Assembly: GCA_035267185.1 (NCBI GenBank)
Contig: DATFLY010000095.1
Coordinates: forward strand, 1-7,907
From: JAUIBE01 sp035267185
GTDB lineage: Bacteria > Pseudomonadota > Gammaproteobacteria > Xanthomonadales > SZUA-36
DNA: 7,907 bases
Direction of reading: 5' to 3'
Shown here: piece after piece, positions 1 through 6,678 of the stretch
Layout: each line of letters opens with the position of its first letter
Position numbering within the stretch: the stretch's first letter is position 1
Translations under genes and position numbers: made by a program
The notes under the pieces: generated by a model
Database searches by the model: none
What the model saw: only the letters and a program-made list of their open reading frames with translations
What the model was told of the DNA's origin: nothing

Positions 1-2
1 GC

Positions 3-740
3 CTGACATGCAATCACCTGGGTAACGATTGCCATCTTCTGGTGGTGCAGGGCAATACCCTTTACGAGGCCTACCGTGTAACTTCCAGTGGCAGCAACAG
101 CCTTGAGGCTCAGTGCCTGGCCATCTGGCAAATTGATGTTGAATACCCTCCCGAAGGCCGTGGTGAACATTGCACCAGTGCAGATGCTGCGGGGTTTCCC
201 ATGGCACCTTTGATGTTCAATGCAGATGATATTGATGCGGAATTGGATATTGACCCGACCGGAGAGGGCGACCTTGGCCACGCCATACGTTTCATTATCA
301 GAAATGAACGAATGGCAAGCGACAACGCCCTGGGTGGCGTGTCGGGAAGGCTTTATGTCCGGCCAGCTTCACATGCTGGTGGGCCAAGTGGCCCGAAAGA
401 ATCGGTTCCCTATGGTGCAAGGTTACGCCTTCGTTCTGATTTTCCACTCGATGGTTACAATCCGGCCGCCCGTGTCATCCTCAATACATTCAAACGCTAC
501 GGAATCGTGCTGGCCGATGGTGGAAACATTGCACTGACCGCCGAAAGTGACCTGTACACCGAAACATCCTGGAGTGAACTCGGTGTTGGCTCACGTATTT
601 TTGACCAGACCCCGGGTGCACTGGATGTGGACATTACCGATTTTGAAGTCATCGACACCGGACCCCGGATAGCCGAGACCTATGAATGCGTTCGGTCGGT
701 TATCCCAACCACGATGCTCAAAAACGGTTTCGAAGGGTAG
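3..740 (+). CDS. Uncharacterised conserved, probably secreted protein (5' end cut by window edge)
   Basis: The reading frame is open from the first bases to a TAG at 738-740, so at least 245 residues are visible and the true start lies upstream; the GTG at 42 is only an internal codon. Near the visible N-terminus is HLLVVQGNTLYEAYRV. This is followed by CTSADAAGFPMAP, then GHAIRFII, LYVRPASHAG, and a block with LRLRSDFPLDGYNP, ILNTFKRYGIVLADGG and a C-terminal DFEVIDTG. I recall the same order of motifs (SADAAGLPI, G-I-HALRF, YVWPARH, LRLK, ILRALK-YGMI-ADNG) from exported proteins of unknown function in soil and marine bacteria; this is memory, not a search. Any signal peptide would be outside the window. 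It converges on preA across a gap filled with palindromic repeats and has no evident link to pyrimidine metabolism. That the frame is coding is well supported; no function can be given. Confidence 0.75.
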   Translation: MTCNHLGNDCHLLVVQGNTLYEAYRVTSSGSNSLEAQCLAIWQIDVEYPPEGRGEHCTSADAAGFPMAPLMFNADDIDAELDIDPTGEGDLGHAIRFIIRNERMASDNALGGVSGRLYVRPASHAGGPSGPKESVPYGARLRLRSDFPLDGYNPAARVILNTFKRYGIVLADGGNIALTAESDLYTETSWSELGVGSRIFDQTPGALDVDITDFEVIDTGPRIAETYECVRSVIPTTMLKNGFEG

Positions 741-763
741 GGTACGAGGAAACCGCCGATGTA

Positions 764-891
764 AGCCAGGCAAGGGAGACTCCCTACCAAAACCCGTCGT
801 AAATACGTCCCTGTAGACTCGGATGCGGCGTCCCTGCCGCATACGGTTTTGGTAGGGAGTCTCCCTTGCCTGGCTGTCGCGTGCGTGCGAC
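764..891. repeat. Compound palindromic element: perfect 31-bp inverted repeat around a tandem-hairpin core
   Basis: The arm at 764-794 (beginning AGCCAGGCAAGGGAGACTCC) is the exact reverse complement of 845-875, with no mismatch over 31 bp and 50 bp between the arms. The core carries two hairpins with the same hexanucleotide loop GTCCCT: a short TAC/GTA stem at 804-815 and an ATGCGGC/GCCGCAT stem at 823-842. Directly outside the right arm lies another hairpin, GTCGC/GCGAC, at 876-891. Paired GTCCCT-type hairpins resemble intergenic palindromes I recall as dispersed in marine gammaproteobacterial genomes. The structure is read directly; membership of a dispersed family is inference. It may act as a bidirectional terminator or be a non-autonomous mobile repeat. 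Confidence 0.85.
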
Positions 892-1000
892 GTTGAGGCC
901 TAATATGTCGATGGTTAGGGCTATTGGTACATAGAGCTAAGGCAAGCCGATCAGATACAGCTTTCGGTAATATGAAAGAATTTTGGCGCATCGACCCGCT

Positions 1001-1110
1001 TGAGTCAGGGAAGGCACATACCCGTTCAAAACCTTAGGAGACAGGACGTCTCCTCAGAGCCACAGGGAAGTGTTTATGCGTGTTTTGAAAGGGTATATTC
1101 CTGGCTGGAC
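1001..1110. repeat. Nested palindromic element downstream of preA
   Basis: The arm at 1018-1032 (ATACCCGTTCAAAAC) pairs with 1082-1096 (GTTTTGAAAGGGTAT) over 15 positions with one mismatch. The pairing seems to continue outward with a bulge, GTCAGGGAA near 1004-1012 facing TTCCTGGC near 1098-1105. Inside the arms is a perfect small hairpin, AGGAGAC (1036-1042) with GTCTCCT (1048-1054) around a 5-nt loop. The layout of a long outer stem, an inner GC-rich hairpin and an unpaired flank suggests a structured intergenic repeat rather than a simple terminator. It begins about 25 bp past the preA stop and could still end the pyrimidine operon's transcript. Confidence 0.7.
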
Positions 1111-1134
1111 CCCTCTGGTTCTAGCAAATTTTTC

Positions 1135-2409
1135 TCACTGACTTCTTAGTGGGTTGTTAGGATGCTCGCCCCAGTTCATGTAGGGCTTTCCTGTCTCTAC
1201 CTCGACCATGGTGATGCATTGCTCGACCGGGCAGACCAGGTAACACAGGTTGCAGCCGACACATTCCTCGTCAATTACCTCGTAGATGCGCTTACCGTTG
1301 CCATCTTTCGCCTGGGAAATCGCCTGGTGTGACGTGTCCTCGCAGGAGATGTAACACAAACCACACTCGATGCACTTGTCCTGGTCGATACTCGCAATGG
1401 TTTTGTAGTTGAGATCAAGCTGGTTCCAGTTGGTGACATTGGGGATGGCGCGACCGCGGAATGACTCGATATCCGCATGACCCTGCTCATCCATCCAGTT
1501 GTTCAAACCATCAATCAGGTCATCGACAATCTTGAAACCGTAGTGCATGGCCGCGGTACAGACCTGGACGCTGCCGCAACCCAGGGCAATGTATTCTGCA
1601 GCATCACGCCAGTTGCTGATGCCGCCTATGCCGGATATCGGCATTCCTGCGGTTGCAGGGTCGCGGGCAATCTCAGAGACCATGCTGAGCGCGATGGGTT
1701 TAACAGCAGGGCCGCAGTAGCCGCCGTGCGCACCCTTTCCACCAACCGAAGGTTCTGGTGAGAACGAATCCAGATCTACCGAAGTGATCGAATTAATGGT
1801 GTTGATAAGTGATACTGCGTCAGCTCCGCCAGCTTTGGCAGCGCGGGCAGGGTAGCGAATATCGGTAATGTTTGGTGTGAGTTTCACGAACACGGGCAGA
1901 TCAGAGTGCATCTTGCACCAGCCAGCCACATCCTGGATGTACTCCGGCACCTGGCCGACGGCAGAGCCCATGCCGCGCTCGCTCATTCCATGCGGACAGC
2001 CAAAATTCAGTTCCACCGCGTCGCAGCCTGTCTGCTCCACTGCTTTTAGAATGTCCCGCCAGGCCTGCTCATTGCAGGGAACCATGAGCGACACTACCAT
2101 GGCTCGATCGGGCCAGGCTCTTTTGACTGCCGCGATTTCATCCAGGTTAACCTGCAAGGGGCGATCCGTGATCAGCTCAATATTGTTGAGCCCCATCATG
2201 CGTGTGCCGTTGTAGTCGACCGAACCATAGCGCGAACAGACATTTACAACAGGTGGTCCGTCTTCACCCAGGGTTTTCCAGACCACGCCACCCCAGCCGG
2301 CTTCGAAGGCCCGTTCGACATTGTATTGCTTGTCGGTTGGAGGTGCAGAAGCCAGCCAGAATGGATTAGGGGAGCTTACGCCAGCGATATTGCAAGTCAG
2401 ATCAGCCAT
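1135..2409 (-). CDS. preA: Dihydropyrimidine dehydrogenase, catalytic subunit PreA
   Basis: With PreT, this subunit reduces uracil and thymine to 5,6-dihydro forms in the cytoplasm, the first step of reductive pyrimidine breakdown. The 424 residues (E. coli PreA is about 411) form a dihydroorotate-dehydrogenase-like FMN barrel at about 1-305 and a ferredoxin-like tail. By comparison with pig dihydropyrimidine dehydrogenase, the catalytic cysteine is C138 in ELNFGCPHGMSERG, with N135 nearby, K45 in VVWKTLG, N203-T204 at the substrate and FMN site, and the phosphate loop around SGIGGI (259-264). Two 4Fe-4S sites are C346/C349/C352/C356 and C383/C386/C389/C393, and both are complete. The ATG at 2409 follows the preT stop by 4 bp; I see no strong ribosome-binding site, so translational coupling is likely. 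It is the last gene of the operon. Family assignment is firm; the uracil and thymine preference is inferred from the family and neighbours. Confidence 0.95.
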   Translation of the reverse strand: MADLTCNIAGVSSPNPFWLASAPPTDKQYNVERAFEAGWGGVVWKTLGEDGPPVVNVCSRYGSVDYNGTRMMGLNNIELITDRPLQVNLDEIAAVKRAWPDRAMVVSLMVPCNEQAWRDILKAVEQTGCDAVELNFGCPHGMSERGMGSAVGQVPEYIQDVAGWCKMHSDLPVFVKLTPNITDIRYPARAAKAGGADAVSLINTINSITSVDLDSFSPEPSVGGKGAHGGYCGPAVKPIALSMVSEIARDPATAGMPISGIGGISNWRDAAEYIALGCGSVQVCTAAMHYGFKIVDDLIDGLNNWMDEQGHADIESFRGRAIPNVTNWNQLDLNYKTIASIDQDKCIECGLCYISCEDTSHQAISQAKDGNGKRIYEVIDEECVGCNLCYLVCPVEQCITMVEVETGKPYMNWGEHPNNPLRSQ

Positions 2410-2413
2410 TTCA

Positions 2414-3742
2414 TCAGCCCGTTAGAAACCCGTTAATACTCTCAGCAGCAATCTTGCCATCCTGAACTGCCACCACCGTGAGGTCTTCCCCGGCGATGCA
2501 ATCACCCCCTGCCCAGACATTCTTGAGGCTGGTACGGCGGTTTTCGTCAACGATGATCCGGCCACGGTCAATATCCGGACAGTCCTGCTCATCCATGGTG
2601 GTCTCATCAAAATGCTGGCCAATGGCCTTGAATACCTGGTCGGCAGGTAAATCGATTGTCTCTCCAGTGCCCGTTAGTCTTCCGCGTTCATCGTTTTCGG
2701 TGTATTCAAAACGCACACCTGCAACCGCACCGCCTTCGACCAGGATGCGTTGAGGTGTGGCCCAGGTCTTGATCAGCACGCCGTTGGTCTGAGCGACTTC
2801 CTGTTCAAAATCTGTGGCGCCCATTTCCTGAAAGCCACGTCGATATACCATGGTGACAAATTCGGCCCCCAGTTTTTTGATCTGGACAGAGATATCAATC
2901 GCAGTGTTGCCGCCACCGATCACAACCACCCGGCGGCCGACGGGAATGGTTGACAGGTCTTCCTGGCGAATTCTTTCGATCATTCGGACTGCACTATGAA
3001 TGCCCTCGGCATCCTCATCATCCATGTCCAAATGATTCACTGCGTTGTGACCGATGCCAATAAATACTGCGTCGTAGTCGCGCCTCAAATCAGCAAGGCC
3101 GAAATCAACCCCCAGTGTTTTGCGGTTTCGTATTTCAATTCCGCCAATTCCGAGTATGAATTCAACTTCCCTTGCAGCCCGGTCATCGTTCATTTTGTAG
3201 GCAGCCAGCCCGTATTCATTGAGTCCGCCGGCTTTTTCCTTCGCTTCAAAAACAACCACTTTGTGGCCATGCATGGCAAGTCGATGAGCGCAGGAAAGTC
3301 CTGCCGGACCGCCACCAACGACAGCCACGGTTTTGCCACTTTCAGGCGCTCTGGAGAATGGCTGGTCGCCTCTTTCGAAAAGGTGATCGGTGGCATAACG
3401 CTGCAACTGGCCGATCGCAACAGGACGATGTTCGGCTGTATTCTTGACGCAGACCTGCTCACACAATTCCTCAACCGGGCAGACGTTAGCGCATGTACCG
3501 CCCATGATGTTCTCGGAAAGAATGGTGACCGCCGAACCTTTGATATTGCCGCTTTGAATTTTCCTGATAAAACCGGGAATGTCGATGCCGGTCGGGCAGG
3601 CTTCAGTACACGGCGCATCAAAGCAGAACAGGCACCGTGCCGATTCCACGATTGCTTCATGACCACTCAGTGGTGGGTGTAAATCAGAGTAGTTCTCGGC
3701 AATATTCCCAGGCGAAAGACGCCCGGCCTTAACGTCGCTCAT
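2414..3742 (-). CDS. preT: Dihydropyrimidine dehydrogenase, NAD(P)H-oxidising flavoprotein subunit PreT
   Basis: PreT takes electrons from NAD(P)H through FAD and Fe-S clusters and passes them to PreA. The 442-residue protein has an N-terminal alpha-helical Fe-S domain, an FAD motif GGGPAG at 143-148, a dinucleotide motif GGGNTA at 276-281 and a terminal FAD motif AGGDC at 411-415. Aligned by eye with pig dihydropyrimidine dehydrogenase, the cluster ligands would be C37, C40, C45, C98 and C49, C88, C94, Q114. The unusual glutamine ligand (pig Q156) lies exactly 16 residues after the last cysteine in both. R301-R302 match the pig NADPH-binding R364-K365, but the third contact (R371) is replaced by G308, so cofactor preference is open. 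A strong ribosome-binding site lies inside the end of the permease gene, and the start overlaps that gene by 14 bp. GltD is the related alternative, but the adjacent preA makes PreT the clear choice. Confidence 0.95.
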   Translation of the reverse strand: MSDVKAGRLSPGNIAENYSDLHPPLSGHEAIVESARCLFCFDAPCTEACPTGIDIPGFIRKIQSGNIKGSAVTILSENIMGGTCANVCPVEELCEQVCVKNTAEHRPVAIGQLQRYATDHLFERGDQPFSRAPESGKTVAVVGGGPAGLSCAHRLAMHGHKVVVFEAKEKAGGLNEYGLAAYKMNDDRAAREVEFILGIGGIEIRNRKTLGVDFGLADLRRDYDAVFIGIGHNAVNHLDMDDEDAEGIHSAVRMIERIRQEDLSTIPVGRRVVVIGGGNTAIDISVQIKKLGAEFVTMVYRRGFQEMGATDFEQEVAQTNGVLIKTWATPQRILVEGGAVAGVRFEYTENDERGRLTGTGETIDLPADQVFKAIGQHFDETTMDEQDCPDIDRGRIIVDENRRTSLKNVWAGGDCIAGEDLTVVAVQDGKIAAESINGFLTG

Positions 3743-5165
3743 TGTTCAACCTCCCGCCCATCAACAGGTAGTATGCAACACCAGAGATTGCCAGTCCCAG
3801 AAACCAGGCGTAGTTGTAGAGGTTGACGATAAATCCGTGGCCCTGGGTCACACCGATCTGAGCAAGGAATCCGGGCACATTCGGAATCACGCCAGCCAAC
3901 AGGGCAATGATTGCCTTATTGTTAAAACCTGCATAGCGACCGTCCTGACGATAAAGGTCCTCTTCATCCAGTTCAGTGCCACGCACCAGGAAATAATCCA
4001 CCAGGATGATTCCAATCACGGGACCCAGAAGAGCCGAATAGCCGATCAGCCATGTGAAAATGTAGCCACTCGGGTCTGCCAATAGCTTCCACGGCATCAT
4101 CAGGATGCCGATCAGGCCGGTAATATAGCCGCCACGTTTAAAGTCAATCTTGTCGGGCCACATGTTTGAAAAAGCATTTGCCGGACCAACCACGTTGGCG
4201 GCAGCGTTGGTTGAAATGGTGGCGATGATGACAGCAACCATGCAGGCCGATACCAGCAACGGCGAGTCAAACCGGCGAACCAGGACCACCGGGTCCCAGA
4301 TGGCCTCGCCGAAAATCACGATGGTCGCGCTGGTGACTGCCACGCCAATAAAAGCAAACAGGGTCATCGTGGTGGGTAAGCCTGATAACTGCCCAACTAC
4401 CTGCGCCCGCTGGTCTTTTGCATAGCGCGTGAAGTCAGAAATATTCAACGTCAGCGTGGCCCAGAAGCCCACCATGGCGGTCAGGCTCGGGAAAAACAGG
4501 TTCCAGAACTCTGTCGAAGTCGTGAATTTTGATTCGGCCTGAAGCATGGGGCCAAAACCATCAGCTTGCGTGTATGCCCATGCGAGCAGGCCAAGCCCGC
4601 ACAGAATTAGAAACGGAGCGGCCAGGTGTTCCAGTATCCGAATGGATTCAATGCCTTTCCAGATCAGCCAGATGTTCATGAACCAGAAAATCATAAAACA
4701 CACGAACTGAATCCAGTGGATGCCGATCCAGTTGGGCATCAGTGCAGGGGTGTCTGCAATGCCCGGGGCATAAATCAGGAGGATGGTGTAAATGGCCGCG
4801 CCACCGATCCATGTCTGGATGCCAAACCAGCCGCAGGCAACGATTGCACGCAGGAACGATGGAATATGAGCGCCCGAGATGCCAAATGATGCACGTGCAA
4901 AAACCGGAAAAGGAATGCCGTATTTGGTGCCGGCATGACCTGAAAGGGCCATTGGCACCAGCACGATCAGGTTGCCGATCAGAACCGTCCACATTGCCTG
5001 TTGCCAGCTCATGCCGCCATCGACCAGCGATGCAGCAATCATGTAAGTCGGGATGTTGATTGCCATCCCGACCCACAGCGAAAAGAAGCTGATGGCTTTC
5101 CAGTCCCGCTGCGCGGCCGGGACTGGCGCCAGGTCGGCATTGGTCAGATTGGGGTCAGAACCCAT
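3729..5165 (-). CDS. NCS1-family nucleobase:cation symporter, probably a uracil permease
   Basis: This inner-membrane transporter of the nucleobase:cation symporter-1 family (Mhp1, CodB, allantoin and uracil permeases) has 478 residues and about 12 hydrophobic segments. The N-terminus NADLAPVPAAQRDW is typical of the family. By comparison with the Mhp1 hydantoin transporter, W113 and Q117 in CGWFGIQTW and N320 and N324 in STNAAANVVGPAN occupy substrate-site positions. LNISDFTRYAK (240-250) is another family hallmark. An in-frame TAA lies shortly upstream of the ATG at 5165, so the start cannot move far; no good ribosome-binding site precedes it. A 72-bp gap separates it from the amidohydrolase upstream, and the end overlaps preT. 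Uracil (or thymine, dihydrouracil or hydantoin-like compounds) is inferred as substrate from the operon; the family assignment itself is firm. Confidence 0.9.
   Translation of the reverse strand: MGSDPNLTNADLAPVPAAQRDWKAISFFSLWVGMAINIPTYMIAASLVDGGMSWQQAMWTVLIGNLIVLVPMALSGHAGTKYGIPFPVFARASFGISGAHIPSFLRAIVACGWFGIQTWIGGAAIYTILLIYAPGIADTPALMPNWIGIHWIQFVCFMIFWFMNIWLIWKGIESIRILEHLAAPFLILCGLGLLAWAYTQADGFGPMLQAESKFTTSTEFWNLFFPSLTAMVGFWATLTLNISDFTRYAKDQRAQVVGQLSGLPTTMTLFAFIGVAVTSATIVIFGEAIWDPVVLVRRFDSPLLVSACMVAVIIATISTNAAANVVGPANAFSNMWPDKIDFKRGGYITGLIGILMMPWKLLADPSGYIFTWLIGYSALLGPVIGIILVDYFLVRGTELDEEDLYRQDGRYAGFNNKAIIALLAGVIPNVPGFLAQIGVTQGHGFIVNLYNYAWFLGLAISGVAYYLLMGGRLNNERR
3750..3755 (-). promoter_or_regulatory. 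Ribosome-binding site of preT
   Basis: GGGAGG on the minus strand, 7 nt before the preT ATG, lies within the last codons of the permease gene. It is the strongest Shine-Dalgarno match in the operon and fixes the preT start. Confidence 0.75.
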
Positions 5166-5237
5166 TTTGGTGTTCGTTGATTACGTGACACTGGCCCGTT
5201 GTCCAGACGAGGGCTCTGCTCGATTTTCCTGAGCTCT

Positions 5238-6104
5238 TCACAGTTCTGTGAGTTGCCCATAGGATTCGGGTCGGCGGTCGCGGAAGAACTGCCAGGTATT
5301 GCGAACCTCCCTGACCATGTCGAAATCAAGCTCGGCAATGACCATCTCGTCCTCATCTTCGCTTGCCTGGGCCACGATCTGTCCCCTGGGATCGCAAAAA
5401 TAGGAATTGCCGTAAAACTTGCCTATGTCCCATGGCGCTTCTGTGCCGACGCGATTGATCGCCCCGACAAAGTAACCGTTGGCCACTGCATGTGCTGGTT
5501 GTTCAAGTTCCCAGAGGTACTGGCTGAGTCCGGCCACGGTTGCCGAGGGGTTAAAGACGATTTCAGCGCCGTTCAGGCCCAAACAGCGAGCACCATCAGG
5601 GAAATGGCGGTCATAACAGATGTAGACACCGACCTTACCGTACTGGGTGTCAAACACCGGGTAGCCAAGGTTGCCCGGTTTAAAGAAAAACTTTTCCCAG
5701 AAACCGGCGACCTGGGGTATGTGCATCTTGCGATATTTCCCAAGGTACTCCCCGGTGGCATCGATGACGGCCGCGGTGTTGTAGTACACACCCGTCATGT
5801 GTTCCTCGTAGATCGGCACCACGATGACCATGCCGTACTTCTTCGCGTATTCGCACATCAGTTGGGTGGTTGGGCCATCCGGGATCGGCTCGGCGGCGTC
5901 GTACCACTTTGCATCCTGCGACGGGCAAAAATAAGGCCCGGTAAAGATTTCCTGGAAACAAAGCATCTGAACGCCCTTGGCGCCTGCCTCCTCGATGTAT
6001 GGAATGTGGGCCTCGATCATTGCCTGGCGATGGGCTTCGCATGATTCGCCCGTGTCAATTTTATTGGCCATCTGGATGATGGCAGCCTTCACGTTTCTTG
6101 GCAT
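5238..6104 (-). CDS. Beta-ureidopropionase-type amidohydrolase (nitrilase superfamily)
   Basis: The predicted reaction is hydrolysis of N-carbamoyl-beta-alanine (or the beta-aminoisobutyrate analogue) to the amino acid, CO2 and ammonia, the last step of reductive pyrimidine breakdown. The 288-residue protein is a single carbon-nitrogen hydrolase domain. The catalytic triad is visible as E52 (CFQEIFTGPYFC), K126 (KYRKMHIPQ) and C163 (YICYDRHFPDGARC), with the auxiliary E137. GAEIVFNPSAT, WELE and FVGAINRVGTE closely resemble human beta-ureidopropionase, which also carries N-terminal extensions missing here. It is the first gene of the operon. Its ATG follows a GGGAG ribosome-binding site, and a repeat-derived palindrome starts 18 bp upstream. 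N-carbamoyl-D-amino-acid or putrescine amidohydrolase would be alternatives, but the operon partners favour ureidopropionase. Confidence 0.88.
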   Translation of the reverse strand: MPRNVKAAIIQMANKIDTGESCEAHRQAMIEAHIPYIEEAGAKGVQMLCFQEIFTGPYFCPSQDAKWYDAAEPIPDGPTTQLMCEYAKKYGMVIVVPIYEEHMTGVYYNTAAVIDATGEYLGKYRKMHIPQVAGFWEKFFFKPGNLGYPVFDTQYGKVGVYICYDRHFPDGARCLGLNGAEIVFNPSATVAGLSQYLWELEQPAHAVANGYFVGAINRVGTEAPWDIGKFYGNSYFCDPRGQIVAQASEDEDEMVIAELDFDMVREVRNTWQFFRDRRPESYGQLTEL

Positions 6105-6109
6105 ATCGG

Positions 6110-6114
6110 CTCCC
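6110..6114 (-). promoter_or_regulatory. Ribosome-binding site of the amidohydrolase gene
   Basis: GGGAG on the minus strand sits 5 nt upstream of the ATG at 6104 and supports that start. No downstream methionine is a better match to the family N-terminus. Confidence 0.6.
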
Positions 6115-6121
6115 GAATGAA

Positions 6122-6220
6122 TGGGGTCAGAGTAAAAACCAGGTTGTTCTGGAAACTACATATTACCGCTTGCTTGCGATAATTTTTACTCTGATCCCTG
6201 ACTTGGTTACTCTGGCCCCA
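6122..6220. repeat. Inverted-repeat element 1 (GGGGTCAGAGTAAAAA family) with two alternative right arms
   Basis: The left arm GGGGTCAGAGTAAAAA (6123-6138) faces TTTTTACTCTGATCCC (6183-6198), its reverse complement except for one base. A further diverged copy, TTACTCTGGCCCCA (6207-6220), also complements the left arm (6122-6135) with one substitution, and its last base is the A of the deaminase ATG. Read as plus-strand RNA, both differences are G-U wobbles, so either right arm pairs without a break. The same 16-mer recurs in the element at 6679-6751. I recall this motif in inverted pairs in many bacterial genomes, often near REP-associated tyrosine transposases; no transposase is present here. 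The element fills most of the space between two divergent genes and must overlap their promoters; I could not pick a convincing -35/-10 pair. Confidence 0.85.
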
Positions 6221-6657
6221 TGGATCGTTTCATGCAAGCAGCCATCACTGAGGCCCGACTCGGACTTGAAGAGGGTGGGATTCCGATTGGCTCAGTTATC
6301 GTCCACAACGGCGAGATCATTGGCAAAGGTCACAATCGGCGTGTTCAACAAGGCAGTGCGGTTTTACATGGTGAGATGGATGCTTTGGAAAACTGTGGCC
6401 GACAGCCTGCAAGTGTGTATCGCACGAGCGTGATTTATACAACGCTCTCACCCTGTTCAATGTGTACCGGGGCCATCCTTCTTTATGGCATCCCAAAAGT
6501 CGTGGTGGGGGAAAACCAGACCTTCCTGGGTGAGGAAGAATTACTAATGAGTCGCGGGGTTAGCGTAGAAGTGATTCAGAATAAGGAATGCATCGACCTT
6601 ATGAAGCAGTTCATTGCGAATTCACCAGAGTTGTGGATCGAGGATATTGGTGAATAG
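6220..6657 (+). CDS. Cytosine deaminase of the yeast FCY1 type
   Basis: The predicted reaction is hydrolytic deamination of cytosine to uracil and ammonia by a zinc-dependent cytidine-deaminase-fold enzyme. The 145 residues follow yeast cytosine deaminase almost end to end. Zinc ligands are H50 (LHGE), C79 and C82 (SPCSMC), and the proton shuttle is E52. Substrate-contact positions N39 (GHN), S77 and D142 (C-terminal EDIGE) are kept. GSAVLHGE, LENCGR, YTTLSPC, CTGAI, YGIP, VVGEN and MKQFI are all near-identical to the yeast protein, which is about 158 residues. The start ATG lies in a diverged repeat copy and has no visible ribosome-binding site; the next Met, at codon 5, has none either. By hand count G+C is about 50% over 6241-6660, somewhat below the operon. 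It is flanked on both sides by the same palindromic repeat. Guanine or tRNA-adenosine deaminases are the related alternatives, but the EDIGE terminus and HGE motif argue against them. Confidence 0.88.
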   Translation: MDRFMQAAITEARLGLEEGGIPIGSVIVHNGEIIGKGHNRRVQQGSAVLHGEMDALENCGRQPASVYRTSVIYTTLSPCSMCTGAILLYGIPKVVVGENQTFLGEEELLMSRGVSVEVIQNKECIDLMKQFIANSPELWIEDIGE

Positions 6658-6678
6658 CGAACCCGGGGCCACGAAACA

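Larger units (their letters stand above)
741..1134. other. Gene-free gap between convergent genes, holding palindromic repeats
   Basis: This stretch of nearly 400 bases separates the stop of the left-edge gene (+) from the stop of preA (-). I see no convincing coding frame. It holds two palindromic elements, listed separately at 764-891 and 1001-1110. Between them, about 892-1000, I see only a weak hairpin (CTTTC at 961-965 with GAAAG at 974-978) and no tRNA, promoter or gene. Because both neighbours end here, the palindromes may also limit read-through in both directions, but neither is followed by a clear U-run typical of an intrinsic terminator. Confidence 0.75.

Noticed and set aside
764..1110. 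A CRISPR array or integron site
   Set aside because: There are no regularly spaced direct repeats, no cas or integrase gene, and the repeats are inverted.
1135..2409. preA as a dihydroorotate dehydrogenase
   Set aside because: The two C-terminal 4Fe-4S motifs, the SCPHGMSERG-like active-site region and the adjacent preT identify dihydropyrimidine dehydrogenase.
2996..3682. A 228-codon open frame on the plus strand
   Set aside because: It is antisense to the Fe-S and FAD part of preT, whose motifs are intact; the translation looks like a shadow.
5151..5160. GGGGTCAGAA near the permease start, like the GGGGTCAGAGTAAAAA repeat
   Set aside because: Only nine bases match, there is no inverted partner, and the bases encode permease residues typical of the family N-terminus.
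5199..6044. A 281-codon open frame on the plus strand
   Set aside because: It lies wholly antisense to the amidohydrolase and its downstream gap. The minus-strand protein has a full catalytic triad and family motifs, while this translation shows no recognisable domain.
6220..6657. tRNA-specific adenosine deaminase TadA or guanine deaminase
   Set aside because: TadA typically has HAE in place of HGE and lacks the EDIGE end; the whole length follows yeast cytosine deaminase.
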